From: Venatoribacter cucullus
GTDB lineage: Bacteria; Pseudomonadota; Gammaproteobacteria; Pseudomonadales; Oceanobacteraceae
Direction: 5' to 3'
NCBI RefSeq assembly: GCF_016132445.1
Contig: NZ_CP046056.1
Coordinates: forward strand, 1,054,001-1,118,000
DNA length: 64,000 nucleotides
Part shown: piece by piece, positions 11,654 to 19,851 of the stretch
Position numbering within the stretch: position 1 is the stretch's first letter
Layout: each line of letters opens with the position of its first letter
Position numbers and translations under genes: made by a program
The notes under the pieces: model-generated
Database searches by the model: none
What the model was told of the DNA's origin: nothing
The model's input: the letters and a program-made list of their open reading frames with translations, nothing else

Positions 11654-12781
11654 TTATTCTTTTTGCTGCTGTGCTTGTTGCAACAACAACAGTAATTGCA
11701 GGGCACAGCCGCTGTAGGCGATGGTCCAGAGCAGGGTGGCAACCAGCATTCCGGGTTGCCATTCCTGTGTCACCCCCAGCCAGCGTGCCAGTGCCGCGGC
11801 ACTTAATAACAGCGCCACTGCCCAAACCTGCCACCCAGGTGGCGGGCATTTTTTTGTCCGCTGCCAGGCGGTTCTCAGCATGACACTGATGGATAAAATA
11901 CCCAGCGCCCCAATGGTTAGCAGGTGCAGTGCAGCCGGATCCGGTTGCCAATTCAGCAGGGCGCCTGCCAGTGCTGCACCACCCAGCGCCAACCAGGCAT
12001 AGCCGATAAAGAACACCAGCAGATCGCTGCGCCGAATAATCCGCCAGGGTTGCCAGCGCAGCAGACGCAACAGAATTAAACCCGCCATCAGCAATAATAA
12101 AATAGCGCTGAACACTGGGCTAAGCGGTGTCAGAATCAATAGCAAAGCCAGCAGGCCGGTAATAATCAGAGCGCCTTCAATGCCCGGTTGTAAGCCGCAA
12201 GCCAGGCGGACTTTCTGGCGTTGCAGCGTGGCTGATAAGGCGGGAAAAATAATCCGGCCACCGATATACGCCATCAGTAATAACAAACCGGTCAGGGTGG
12301 CCAGCTGCAGCTGACGCCGGTCTGCAACAGGAAAAATACCCAACAGGTGGGCGGTAAATAACAAGGGCAAAATTAAACAAAGAATTAACAGTAACGGTAC
12401 CAGCATCTGATTCCGCCATTGTTTGGCAGCCCGGAAACGGGGCACCGCAAGAATGCTTAAACCAATAAAAAATACACTGTTGAGGGCATAAACCCAGACC
12501 GAGAACGGCAGTGCTAACCAGAGTAGCCGCGCCAGTAACCAGACCGACCACAGCATAATCAGCCGTTGTCGTGGCTGTTGTCCAAGGGTGTAGCCGGCGA
12601 TCAGGGCCAGTACAAAACCAAACAGCATTTCATGAGCGTGCCCGGCCGGGCTGAAAGCCGGCATCTGTCCCCGGGTATATTGCAGCCAGGTCAGTGGAAT
12701 CCAGATGGCAGCCAGCCAGGCGGCAGACGGAAAAAAGAACCAGAATGCGTGGCTCTTCGGGGCTGATTTAACCGTTGTCAT
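11654..12781 (-). CDS. nnrS: NnrS family membrane protein
   Basis: This 375-residue protein has about twelve hydrophobic segments. The NnrS signature AGHAHEMLFGF lies at residues 47-57, with histidines 48 and 50 plausible haem/copper ligands. NnrS proteins are haem- and copper-containing membrane proteins of denitrifiers that protect against NO-related stress. Its start overlaps the MarR gene by 14 bases, so the two are one transcript. A second, distinct NnrS is encoded at 28817-30001. It converges on nirS across the terminator. Confidence 0.88.
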   Translation of the reverse strand: MTTVKSAPKSHAFWFFFPSAAWLAAIWIPLTWLQYTRGQMPAFSPAGHAHEMLFGFVLALIAGYTLGQQPRQRLIMLWSVWLLARLLWLALPFSVWVYALNSVFFIGLSILAVPRFRAAKQWRNQMLVPLLLILCLILPLLFTAHLLGIFPVADRRQLQLATLTGLLLLMAYIGGRIIFPALSATLQRQKVRLACGLQPGIEGALIITGLLALLLILTPLSPVFSAILLLLMAGLILLRLLRWQPWRIIRRSDLLVFFIGYAWLALGGAALAGALLNWQPDPAALHLLTIGALGILSISVMLRTAWQRTKKCPPPGWQVWAVALLLSAAALARWLGVTQEWQPGMLVATLLWTIAYSGCALQLLLLLQQAQQQKE

Positions 12782-13184
12782 GGGGCGTTCTCCGGGTGAT
12801 CAGGGGAAACTCCTGCTGCAAATGGTCCAGTTCCGGCCGGTGCAGCCAGGCTATGCGGGCTACCATTTCATCGCCTTTAGGCAGCAGATGAATTTCCGTA
12901 TGGCGTTTGTCAGCCTGTGATTGTCGCCGTTCGACCAATTTCTGCTCACAACAGCGGTCTATCAGCATCACCGTACCGTGGTGCTTGGCCTGTAGCTTTT
13001 CGGCCAATTCACTGATCGTGGCCCATTCCCGTCCGGGAAAACCTTTCAGATGCAGTAACAACTGGTATTGCAGGGCCGTGATCCCCTGGGCTTTGCAAAT
13101 GTCTTCACTGTGGCGCTGGAATATCCGTAGCCGGTAACGAAAGTCAGAAAGGTGTTGGTAGTCCTGTTTATCAAGGAAAGTCAT
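12768..13184 (-). CDS. MarR family transcriptional regulator
   Basis: This is a 138-residue winged-helix regulator: helices at the N-terminus, a DNA-binding core (TALQYQLLLHLKG...TISELAEKLQAKHHGTVMLIDRC) and a wing (QSQADKRHTEIHLLPKG) that includes the MarR-type DKR motif. The nnrS gene overlaps its end, so it probably controls its own operon and may sense an NO- or nitrite-related signal, but the ligand is unknown. It diverges from the YIP1-family gene at 13287. Confidence 0.85.
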   Translation of the reverse strand: MTFLDKQDYQHLSDFRYRLRIFQRHSEDICKAQGITALQYQLLLHLKGFPGREWATISELAEKLQAKHHGTVMLIDRCCEQKLVERRQSQADKRHTEIHLLPKGDEMVARIAWLHRPELDHLQQEFPLITRRTPHDNG

Positions 13185-13286
13185 AACCGGATTCCTGCGG
13201 TGTGAAAATATCTGCGTTATTGCTTGCGCTTACCCGAAGGTTAGGCTAAAACAAAAAGCATCACAATATGATATATGGAGGCGGGC

Positions 13287-13847
13287 ATGAATATTATGCA
13301 AATAGCGGGATTAGCCACCACCAGCCGGGGCTGGCAACGTATGCAAGCAATGAACCTGTCGATACCAGTCCTGGCCTGGACTCTGGTGGTTCCGCTTTCT
13401 TTGTTGCCGGCCATGCTGTTGTACTATGCCGGCACGCACTATGGTGATGATTTTATTCAGGGTTTTTCAGCCCGGAATTGGCACTTTATTTCCACCACCT
13501 TTTTTCTGACTGAACTGCTCAGTTTTTTCATTATGGGATGGTTGATCCACTCCGTTCTGGAAGGGCACAAGCTGAACATCAGTTACCATGATGCGTATCT
13601 GGTTGCTGCTTTCGCACCGGTACCCATGTGGTTGTCTTCATTGGGATTGCTTATACCTGTTGTGCAGATAACGGCAGCGGTTGCAGCCGTTGGATTGGTC
13701 GCCTCATGCGTATTGGTATTTACCGGAATACGGTCATTATGCCGGCGCCAGGCCGATGACGTGGTCAGTATGTCGGCCACCTATACGGTTATGTCGGCTG
13801 CCGTGCTGGCCTGGGTTTTATTAATGGTGGTTATTTGGGCCTATTGA
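13287..13847 (+). CDS. YIP1 family membrane protein
   Basis: This is a 186-residue protein with about five membrane segments, of the bacterial YIP1 family (N-terminal PxxGWQRM-like stretch, ILAWTLVVPLSLLPAM, central APVPMWLSSLGLLIPVV). The start at 13287 is chosen because a GGAGG Shine-Dalgarno lies 7 bases upstream; an earlier in-frame ATG at 13275 is itself part of that Shine-Dalgarno. Function is unknown. It diverges from marR-nnrS and ends before a hairpin terminator shared with narX. Confidence 0.8.
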   Translation: MNIMQIAGLATTSRGWQRMQAMNLSIPVLAWTLVVPLSLLPAMLLYYAGTHYGDDFIQGFSARNWHFISTTFFLTELLSFFIMGWLIHSVLEGHKLNISYHDAYLVAAFAPVPMWLSSLGLLIPVVQITAAVAAVGLVASCVLVFTGIRSLCRRQADDVVSMSATYTVMSAAVLAWVLLMVVIWAY

Positions 13848-13852
13848 TTTTG

Positions 13853-13879
13853 ATCCCGGCACACATTGCGTGCCGGGAT
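13853..13879. terminator. Hairpin between convergent YIP1 gene and narX
   Basis: A 10-bp perfect stem (ATCCCGGCAC/GTGCCGGGAT) with a 7-base loop sits exactly between two converging stop codons. T-runs on either side are short, so termination may be only moderately efficient. Confidence 0.65.
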
Positions 13880-13881
13880 AT

Positions 13882-15672
13882 TTATTGCGTAATTTCAGCA
13901 GCTGTACCGGCGTTGTCTGTTCCCGCTGCCAGGCTCTCGGGCACAAAGCGGAAATACACTCCGGTACCACCTTCTTCCAGCGGCCGGATTTCAATCTGGC
14001 CACCCAGTTGTTCCGCGCGCTCTTTGATGATTGCCATACCATAATGGTTGGTTTTTTCCGGTGAATTACCAATACCAATACCGTTGTCTTCCACCTGTAA
14101 TAACAGCTCGTTGTGTTCTGAGCGGGTCAGCTGTATCCGTATAGCATTGCCGCGGGAGTGGTGAATGGCGTTCTGACAGGTTTCGCGGATAATCTGCAGC
14201 AGATGAATTTCTTCCTGTGAGGTCAGCGGAATATTCATAATCTGATAATTAAGGCTGATCTGCATATTGGACTGTTCACGGAACTGATTAACCGTTTTAA
14301 TTAATGCTTCATTCAGTCCGCGACCATCCACTTTCAGACGGAAAGTGGTCAATAATTCACGCAGTTGCCGGTAGGCGGAATCCAGCCCTTGTTTCAGTTC
14401 GGCCGACACATCCATCATCAAAGCGTAGTCTTCTTTGCCGATGGAACGGTTCAGCCGGCTGACCTGAATTTTCAGATAAGAAAGTGCCTGCGCCAGTGAA
14501 TCATGCAGTTCCCGGGCAATCACATTACGTTCGTTCATCAGTGCAATGCGGCGGATGTTTTCTTCTTCTGATTTTAAGGTCATGGCAATCGCAAACATAC
14601 CGGCTACTGACACCAGCAGGTCGTGCTGCCAGGCTTCCAGATGAGCCGGCGGGTTGCGGATAACAATTACACCATGTTCAATATTTTCCCGGATAACCGG
14701 GTAGTGCAGTTCGTTATCGAAATGCTTGTCACTGTGCATGCATTCGCGGCAGTCACGTTGCTGACAGTCGATGTCAGCATGTTTATTGCCATTAATCTGC
14801 AGGTAGGGGATATCACCATTTTCCGTCAGCAGGCAGAGTTCAATATCGGTCAGACCGGTAATATCACTTAAGCTCTGTACGATGTTGCTGAAATCATTGC
14901 GGTTAATTTCGTGGGTCGTGATGCGGCGGGCAATGTTGTACAGAAAGGCCAGGGTCTTATTGCTGTTGCGCAGTTCGGTGGTTTTCTCTTCCACCTGGGC
15001 TTCCAGCGATTCGTACATATAGGCGATGGCTTTGCACATGCGCTCAAAAGAGCGCGACAGTAAGCCCAGTTCGTCATCATCGTCGTTAACCGCAATATTG
15101 CAGCTGAAATCCCCCCGGCTGATTTGCCGGGCGGTATTGATCAGATCATTCAGCGGTTGGGTAAAACGCCGGTGAATCCAGTACATAACAATGGCTGACA
15201 AGGCAACGGTAATAAAAAAAGCCAGTATCTGAAATAACCGTAAAGTGCGGATTTTACTTTCAGCATGCTGCTGAATGCTCAGCACCAGTTCATTAATACG
15301 GCTGACAAACTGATTCAGGAAAATTACTTTCTGCGCCTGGGTATTATCAGCAAGGTGTATAACCCGGTGCAGCTCGATCCAGTCGTCGTTTAACTGAGCA
15401 AACAGGCTGCTTAAGCCGGCGGTATCGATAACATTCAGCATCACCGGATTCTCAAAAATCTGGCTGATCACCTGATCATCATCCGGATAATGATCCTGCT
15501 CCAGCATAATGCGGTAACTGTGCATGCGCAGCGAGCCGGCTACGTTAATGGCGTAGGCATCGTTATCGGCCTGATCCGATAGCCAGTAGGACACCATAAT
15601 GGTGGATATGGCCATAACGATCACGGCAATCAGGGCAAGATTAATGCGGGTAATAACAGACAGGCGACGCAT
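13882..15672 (-). CDS. narX: NarX-type nitrate/nitrite sensor histidine kinase
   Basis: This is a kinase of about 596 residues. It has a first membrane helix (about 8-28) and a periplasmic four-helix sensor carrying the P-box (AYAINVAGSLRMHSYRI) that binds nitrate. A second helix (about 147-166), a HAMP linker, a GAF-like region with cysteines (C-x4-C-x2-C near residue 303), a HisKA_3 domain with His in ELHDSLAQ (about 390) and an HATPase domain (DNGIGIG) follow. A GTG 12 bases upstream is an alternative start; neither has a good Shine-Dalgarno. The gene diverges from narGHJI. Its likely partner NarL is encoded 23 kb away at 38686. Confidence 0.92.
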   Translation of the reverse strand: MRRLSVITRINLALIAVIVMAISTIMVSYWLSDQADNDAYAINVAGSLRMHSYRIMLEQDHYPDDDQVISQIFENPVMLNVIDTAGLSSLFAQLNDDWIELHRVIHLADNTQAQKVIFLNQFVSRINELVLSIQQHAESKIRTLRLFQILAFFITVALSAIVMYWIHRRFTQPLNDLINTARQISRGDFSCNIAVNDDDDELGLLSRSFERMCKAIAYMYESLEAQVEEKTTELRNSNKTLAFLYNIARRITTHEINRNDFSNIVQSLSDITGLTDIELCLLTENGDIPYLQINGNKHADIDCQQRDCRECMHSDKHFDNELHYPVIRENIEHGVIVIRNPPAHLEAWQHDLLVSVAGMFAIAMTLKSEEENIRRIALMNERNVIARELHDSLAQALSYLKIQVSRLNRSIGKEDYALMMDVSAELKQGLDSAYRQLRELLTTFRLKVDGRGLNEALIKTVNQFREQSNMQISLNYQIMNIPLTSQEEIHLLQIIRETCQNAIHHSRGNAIRIQLTRSEHNELLLQVEDNGIGIGNSPEKTNHYGMAIIKERAEQLGGQIEIRPLEEGGTGVYFRFVPESLAAGTDNAGTAAEITQ

Positions 15673-16030
15673 GATGACCAACACTTTGCAGCAGAAAACC
15701 CGCCTATCTTACCTGTAGCCGGAGCATCCCGGTATGCGCTATTTGCACAGGTTGAAAATGATTCTTAAATCGGCAGATTACTTTTAGCTACTCCCCTTGC
15801 TTCATGGTGTTGGTTGTTTAGCCTTTAGTTACGGAAGTATTTTAAAAAAAATTAATAGAATCAGAAGGATACAAAAATCCAGTGCTACCACCTTGGGGGT
15901 ATTTTGGGCGTTTTTTACCGGTTTTCCTGTGGCTTCGCAGGCATCCGGACTGGTCCTTAATAAACGCATTCTGATTAGACTGTTGCGGTATGTTTCCAGT
16001 CGGTCCTGCGGGACACATCAGGAGTGAGTT
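15673..16030. promoter_or_regulatory. narX-narG divergent control region
   Basis: About 360 bases with no convincing gene; a short open frame at 15797-16027 lacks family features. It holds the paired NarL heptamers at 15886 and a single heptamer TACTCCC at 15789-15795. A weak FNR-like match TTGAAAATGATTCT (6 of 10) lies at 15752-15765. GGAG lies 7 bases before the narG ATG. Confidence 0.65.
15886..15901 (+). promoter_or_regulatory. Candidate NarL 7-2-7 operator upstream of narG
   Basis: TACCACC-TT-GGGGGTA is an inverted pair of heptamers separated by two bases. The halves match the NarL heptamer TACYYMT at 5 and 6 of 7 positions. The paired 7-2-7 arrangement is the preferred target of phosphorylated NarL. 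It lies about 137 bases before the narG start. Confidence 0.7.
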
Positions 16031-19000
16031 ATGAGTCACCTACTCGAAAAGCTGCGGTTTTTCAAAACGCGCAAAGAGCCCTTCGCGAATGGTCATGGTG
16101 CTACCACCGACCAGGACCGCAGTTGGGAGCAAGGATATCGCCAGCGTTGGCAGCACGACAAAATTGTGCGGTCTACCCACGGGGTAAACTGTACCGGTTC
16201 CTGCAGCTGGAAAATCTACGTTAAGGATGGTCTGGTAACCTGGGAAACCCAGCAAACCGATTATCCGCGTACCCGTCCCGATCTGCCGAACCATGAGCCT
16301 CGTGGTTGTCCGCGTGGCGCCAGTTATTCCTGGTATATCTACAGCGCCAACCGCCTGAAATATCCGAAAGTCCGTGGTCAGCTGATGAAGCTCTGGCGCG
16401 AAGCCAAAGCTCAGCACAGCGATCCGGTGAAAGCCTGGGAATCCATTGTTAATGATCCGGTGAAGGCTAAAAGCTACAAAGAACGTCGTGGCCTGGGCGG
16501 CTTTGTACGCGCCAGTTGGGATGAAGTGAACGAGCTGATTGCCGCGTCCAACGTTTATACCACCAAAACCTATGGCCCAGACCGCGTCACCGGCTTCTCA
16601 CCGATTCCGGCCATGTCGATGGTATCTTATGCCGCCGGCGCCCGTTATCTGTCATTGATTGGCGGTAACTGTTTAAGCTTCTACGACTGGTACTGTGACC
16701 TGCCGCCAGCCTCACCGCAGGTGTGGGGTGAGCAGACCGACGTGCCGGAATCGGCTGACTGGTACAACTCCAACTACATTATTGTATGGGGTTCCAACGT
16801 TCCGCAGACCCGTACCCCGGACGCTCACTTCCTGACGGAAGTGCGTTACAAGGGCACCAAAACCTGCGTTATTACCTCCGACTATTCTGAAGCCTCAAAA
16901 TTCGGCGATACCTGGCTGGCACCCCGTCAGGGTACCGACGCCGCGCTGGCGATGGCTTTCGGTCATGTCATTCTGAAAGAATTCCACGTCGATAACCCGA
17001 GTGCGTATTTTACCGATTACGTAAAACGCACCACCGATATGCCGATGCTGGTAATGCTGGACAAAATCGTCGGGAGCGATTTTGGACGCGGGAGCGCAGC
17101 GACGGCGGCCGGCGTAGCCGGTGAGCCTCAGGGAGGAGGCGAACATCAAGGGAAAATTACCTACTCACAAGGCCGGTTTTTACGCGCCGCCGATCTGGTT
17201 AATAACCTCGGTGAAGATAACAACCCTGACTGGAAAACCATTGCCATTAATAACGATGGCCGCTTAACCAGCCCGAATGGTGCCATTGGTTATCGCTGGG
17301 GTGAAAAAGGTAAGTGGAACCTGGAGCAGAAAGACCGCAACGGCGAAGTGGATCTGATGCTGTCCCTGAAAGACCAGAATGATGGTTTTGCCGAAGTGGC
17401 GTTTCCGTATTTTGGTGGTGCGCCGCACGAATATCAGTATTTCCAACATACCGAACACAACGAAGTTCAGCTGCGCAAAGTACCGGTTAAAACCGTGCAG
17501 CTGGCATCCGGTGGCACCGCTCAGGTAGCGACGGTATTCGACCTGATGCTGGCACACTACGGTGTGGATAACGGCATCGGCGACAGCAGCCGTGCCAGCA
17601 GCTTTGATGACAATGTGCCATACACTCCGGCCTGGCAGGAAGTGATTACCGGCGTAAACCGTGCTGATGTGATCCGGGTTGCCCGTGAATTCGCCCGTAA
17701 TGCCGACAAAACCCGTGGTCGTTCCATGGTTATTGTGGGCGCGGCGCTGAACCACTGGTACCACATGGATATGAACTACCGCGGCCTCATCAATATGCTG
17801 ATGATGTGCGGCTGTATCGGTCAGACCGGTGGTGGCTGGGCACACTATGTGGGCCAGGAAAAACTGCGTCCGCAAACCGGCTGGACCCCGCTGGCCTTTG
17901 GTCTGGACTGGGTACGTCCGCCGCGTCATATGAACGGCACCTCGTTTTTCTATAACCACTCCAGTCAGTGGCGCTATGAAAAACTGAACATGACCGAAGT
18001 GATTTCGCCGCTGGCACCGAAAGAAAAATGGAACGGCAGCATTATTGACTTTAACAGCCGTGCCGAGCGCATGGGCTGGTTGCCATCCGCTCCACAACTG
18101 GGTACCAACCCTCTGCATATTCCTGCTGCAGCGGCCAAAGCCGGCATGGACGTAAAAGACTATGTGGTTGAACAGCTGAAGAAAGGCGAGCTGAAATTTG
18201 CCTGTGAACAGCCGGACAATCCGCAGAACTTCCCGCGCAATATGTTTATCTGGCGTTCCAACCTGCTGGGTTCTTCCGGTAAAGGCCATGAATATATGCT
18301 CAAGCATTTGCTGGGCACCAAGCATGGTTTGCTGGGTAAAGACCTGGGTGAGTTCGGCGGCCAGAAACCGCAGGACGTGGAATGGGTGGATAATGGTGCC
18401 GAAGGCAAGGTTGACCTGTGGGTAACCCTGGACTTCCGTATGTCCACCACCTGTCTGTATTCCGATATCGTGCTGCCGACCGCTACCTGGTACGAAAAAG
18501 ACGATATGAACACCTCGGATATGCACCCCTTCATTCACCCGCTCAGTGCGGCGATTGATCCGGTGTGGGAAGCCCGCTCCGACTGGGAAATTTTTAAAGG
18601 CATTGCCAAAGAATTCTCCCGCGTCTGTGTCGGCCATCTGGGCGTGGAAAAAGATCTGGTCACCACCCCTATGCACCACGACACCCCGGCCGAACTGGCC
18701 CAGCCCTATGGCGTAAAAGCCTGGTGGAAAGGTGAGTGTGAAGCGATTCCGGGCAAAACCATGCCAGGCCTGACGGTGGTAGAGCGGGATTACCCGAATA
18801 CTTACGCACGCTTTACCTCCATCGGCCCGCTGCTGGAAAACATCGGTAACGGTGGCAAAGGCATCAGCTGGGATACCAAAGACGAAGTGAAACTGCTGCG
18901 TCAGCTGAACTACACCCACACCGACGAAGGCGTCAACAAAGGTATGGCCAAGCTGGATACCGCCATTGATGCCTGTGAAATGATCCTCACCCTGGCACCG

Positions 19001-19831
19001 GAAACCAACGGCCATGTGGCGGTAAAAGCCTGGGAAGCGCTGGGTGAAATTACCGGCCTTGACCATACCCATCTGGCCAAGCCGAAAGAGGAAGAGAAAA
19101 TCCGCTGGCGCGACATTGTGGCGCAGCCGCGCAAGATTATTTCTTCGCCCACCTGGTCCGGTCTGGAAGACGAACATGTGTCGTACAACGCCGGCTACAC
19201 CAACGTGCATGAAATGATCCCGTGGCGCACCATTACCGGTCGTCAGCAGTTCTATCAGGACCATGAATGGATGCGCGATTTCGGTGAGCAGCTGTGCTCT
19301 TACAAGCCGCCGATCAACCTGAAAACCGTGGCACCGGTGCTGAATAAAAAGCCCAACGGTAATAAAGAGATCGTCCTGAACTGGATTACCCCGCACCAGA
19401 AATGGGGTATTCACAGCACCTACTCCGACAACCTGCTGATGCTGACCTTGTCACGCGGTGGCCCGATTGTGTGGATGAGTGAAACCGATGCCAAAGCCGC
19501 CGGTATTGTTGATAACGACTGGATCGAAATCTTCAATGTCAACGGCTCCATTGCTGCCCGTGCGGTGGTGTCACAGCGCGTACCGGAAGGTATGAGCATG
19601 ATGTACCACGCACAGGAACGCATTGTGAACGTACCGGGTTCAGAAATGACCGGCACCCGTGGCGGTATTCACAACTCGGTTACCCGGGCGGTGATGAAAC
19701 CGACGCACATGATTGGTGGCTATGCCCAGCAGGCCTATGGCTTTAACTACTACGGTACGGTCGGCTGTAACCGCGATGAATTCGTGGTGGTTCGTAAGAT
19801 GAACAAAGTCGACTGGCTGGACACCCAATAA
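16031..19831 (+). CDS. narG: Respiratory nitrate reductase alpha subunit
   Basis: This is a 1266-residue catalytic subunit that reduces nitrate to nitrite at a bis-MGD molybdenum centre on the cytoplasmic side of the membrane. His50, Cys54, Cys58 and Cys93 (HGVNCTGSC...RGCPRG) bind the FS0 [4Fe-4S] cluster. The molybdenum-ligand region is conserved (DWYCDLPPASP...WGEQTDVPESADWYNS). The body follows E. coli NarG closely to the end (YYGTVGCNRDEFVVVRKM). The exception is about 28 extra residues near 345-375, described separately. GGAG precedes the ATG by 7 bases. It is the first gene of narGHJI-ppi-porin. Confidence 0.97.
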   Translation: MSHLLEKLRFFKTRKEPFANGHGATTDQDRSWEQGYRQRWQHDKIVRSTHGVNCTGSCSWKIYVKDGLVTWETQQTDYPRTRPDLPNHEPRGCPRGASYSWYIYSANRLKYPKVRGQLMKLWREAKAQHSDPVKAWESIVNDPVKAKSYKERRGLGGFVRASWDEVNELIAASNVYTTKTYGPDRVTGFSPIPAMSMVSYAAGARYLSLIGGNCLSFYDWYCDLPPASPQVWGEQTDVPESADWYNSNYIIVWGSNVPQTRTPDAHFLTEVRYKGTKTCVITSDYSEASKFGDTWLAPRQGTDAALAMAFGHVILKEFHVDNPSAYFTDYVKRTTDMPMLVMLDKIVGSDFGRGSAATAAGVAGEPQGGGEHQGKITYSQGRFLRAADLVNNLGEDNNPDWKTIAINNDGRLTSPNGAIGYRWGEKGKWNLEQKDRNGEVDLMLSLKDQNDGFAEVAFPYFGGAPHEYQYFQHTEHNEVQLRKVPVKTVQLASGGTAQVATVFDLMLAHYGVDNGIGDSSRASSFDDNVPYTPAWQEVITGVNRADVIRVAREFARNADKTRGRSMVIVGAALNHWYHMDMNYRGLINMLMMCGCIGQTGGGWAHYVGQEKLRPQTGWTPLAFGLDWVRPPRHMNGTSFFYNHSSQWRYEKLNMTEVISPLAPKEKWNGSIIDFNSRAERMGWLPSAPQLGTNPLHIPAAAAKAGMDVKDYVVEQLKKGELKFACEQPDNPQNFPRNMFIWRSNLLGSSGKGHEYMLKHLLGTKHGLLGKDLGEFGGQKPQDVEWVDNGAEGKVDLWVTLDFRMSTTCLYSDIVLPTATWYEKDDMNTSDMHPFIHPLSAAIDPVWEARSDWEIFKGIAKEFSRVCVGHLGVEKDLVTTPMHHDTPAELAQPYGVKAWWKGECEAIPGKTMPGLTVVERDYPNTYARFTSIGPLLENIGNGGKGISWDTKDEVKLLRQLNYTHTDEGVNKGMAKLDTAIDACEMILTLAPETNGHVAVKAWEALGEITGLDHTHLAKPKEEEKIRWRDIVAQPRKIISSPTWSGLEDEHVSYNAGYTNVHEMIPWRTITGRQQFYQDHEWMRDFGEQLCSYKPPINLKTVAPVLNKKPNGNKEIVLNWITPHQKWGIHSTYSDNLLMLTLSRGGPIVWMSETDAKAAGIVDNDWIEIFNVNGSIAARAVVSQRVPEGMSMMYHAQERIVNVPGSEMTGTRGGIHNSVTRAVMKPTHMIGGYAQQAYGFNYYGTVGCNRDEFVVVRKMNKVDWLDTQ
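17062..17148 (+). repeat. In-frame repeat-like insertion inside narG
   Basis: Where E. coli NarG has about ten residues between LVML and R(M/F)LRAADL, this gene encodes about 38. The extra stretch is rich in Gly, Ala and Ser (for example GRGSAATAAGVAGEPQGGGE). At DNA level it holds a direct repeat CGGGAGCG twice (10 bases apart) and two small inverted repeats, CCGGC-GTA-GCCGG and GCCTC-(6)-GAGGC. This looks like a short palindromic element captured in frame. Boundaries are approximate and are based on remembered NarG sequence. Confidence 0.6.
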
Positions 19832-19851
19832 GGTTGGAGTGAGGTAATCCT

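Noticed and set aside
15752-15765. FNR box before narG
   Set aside because: TTGAAAATGATTCT matches only 6 of 10 positions; not listed as a site.
15797-16027. 76-residue open frame between narX and narG
   Set aside because: No Shine-Dalgarno or family features; it covers the NarL operator and narG leader, so it is more likely control DNA.
17264-19414. 716-residue open frame antisense to narG
   Set aside because: It lies fully opposite a highly conserved narG reading frame, has no recognisable domain and arises from codon bias.
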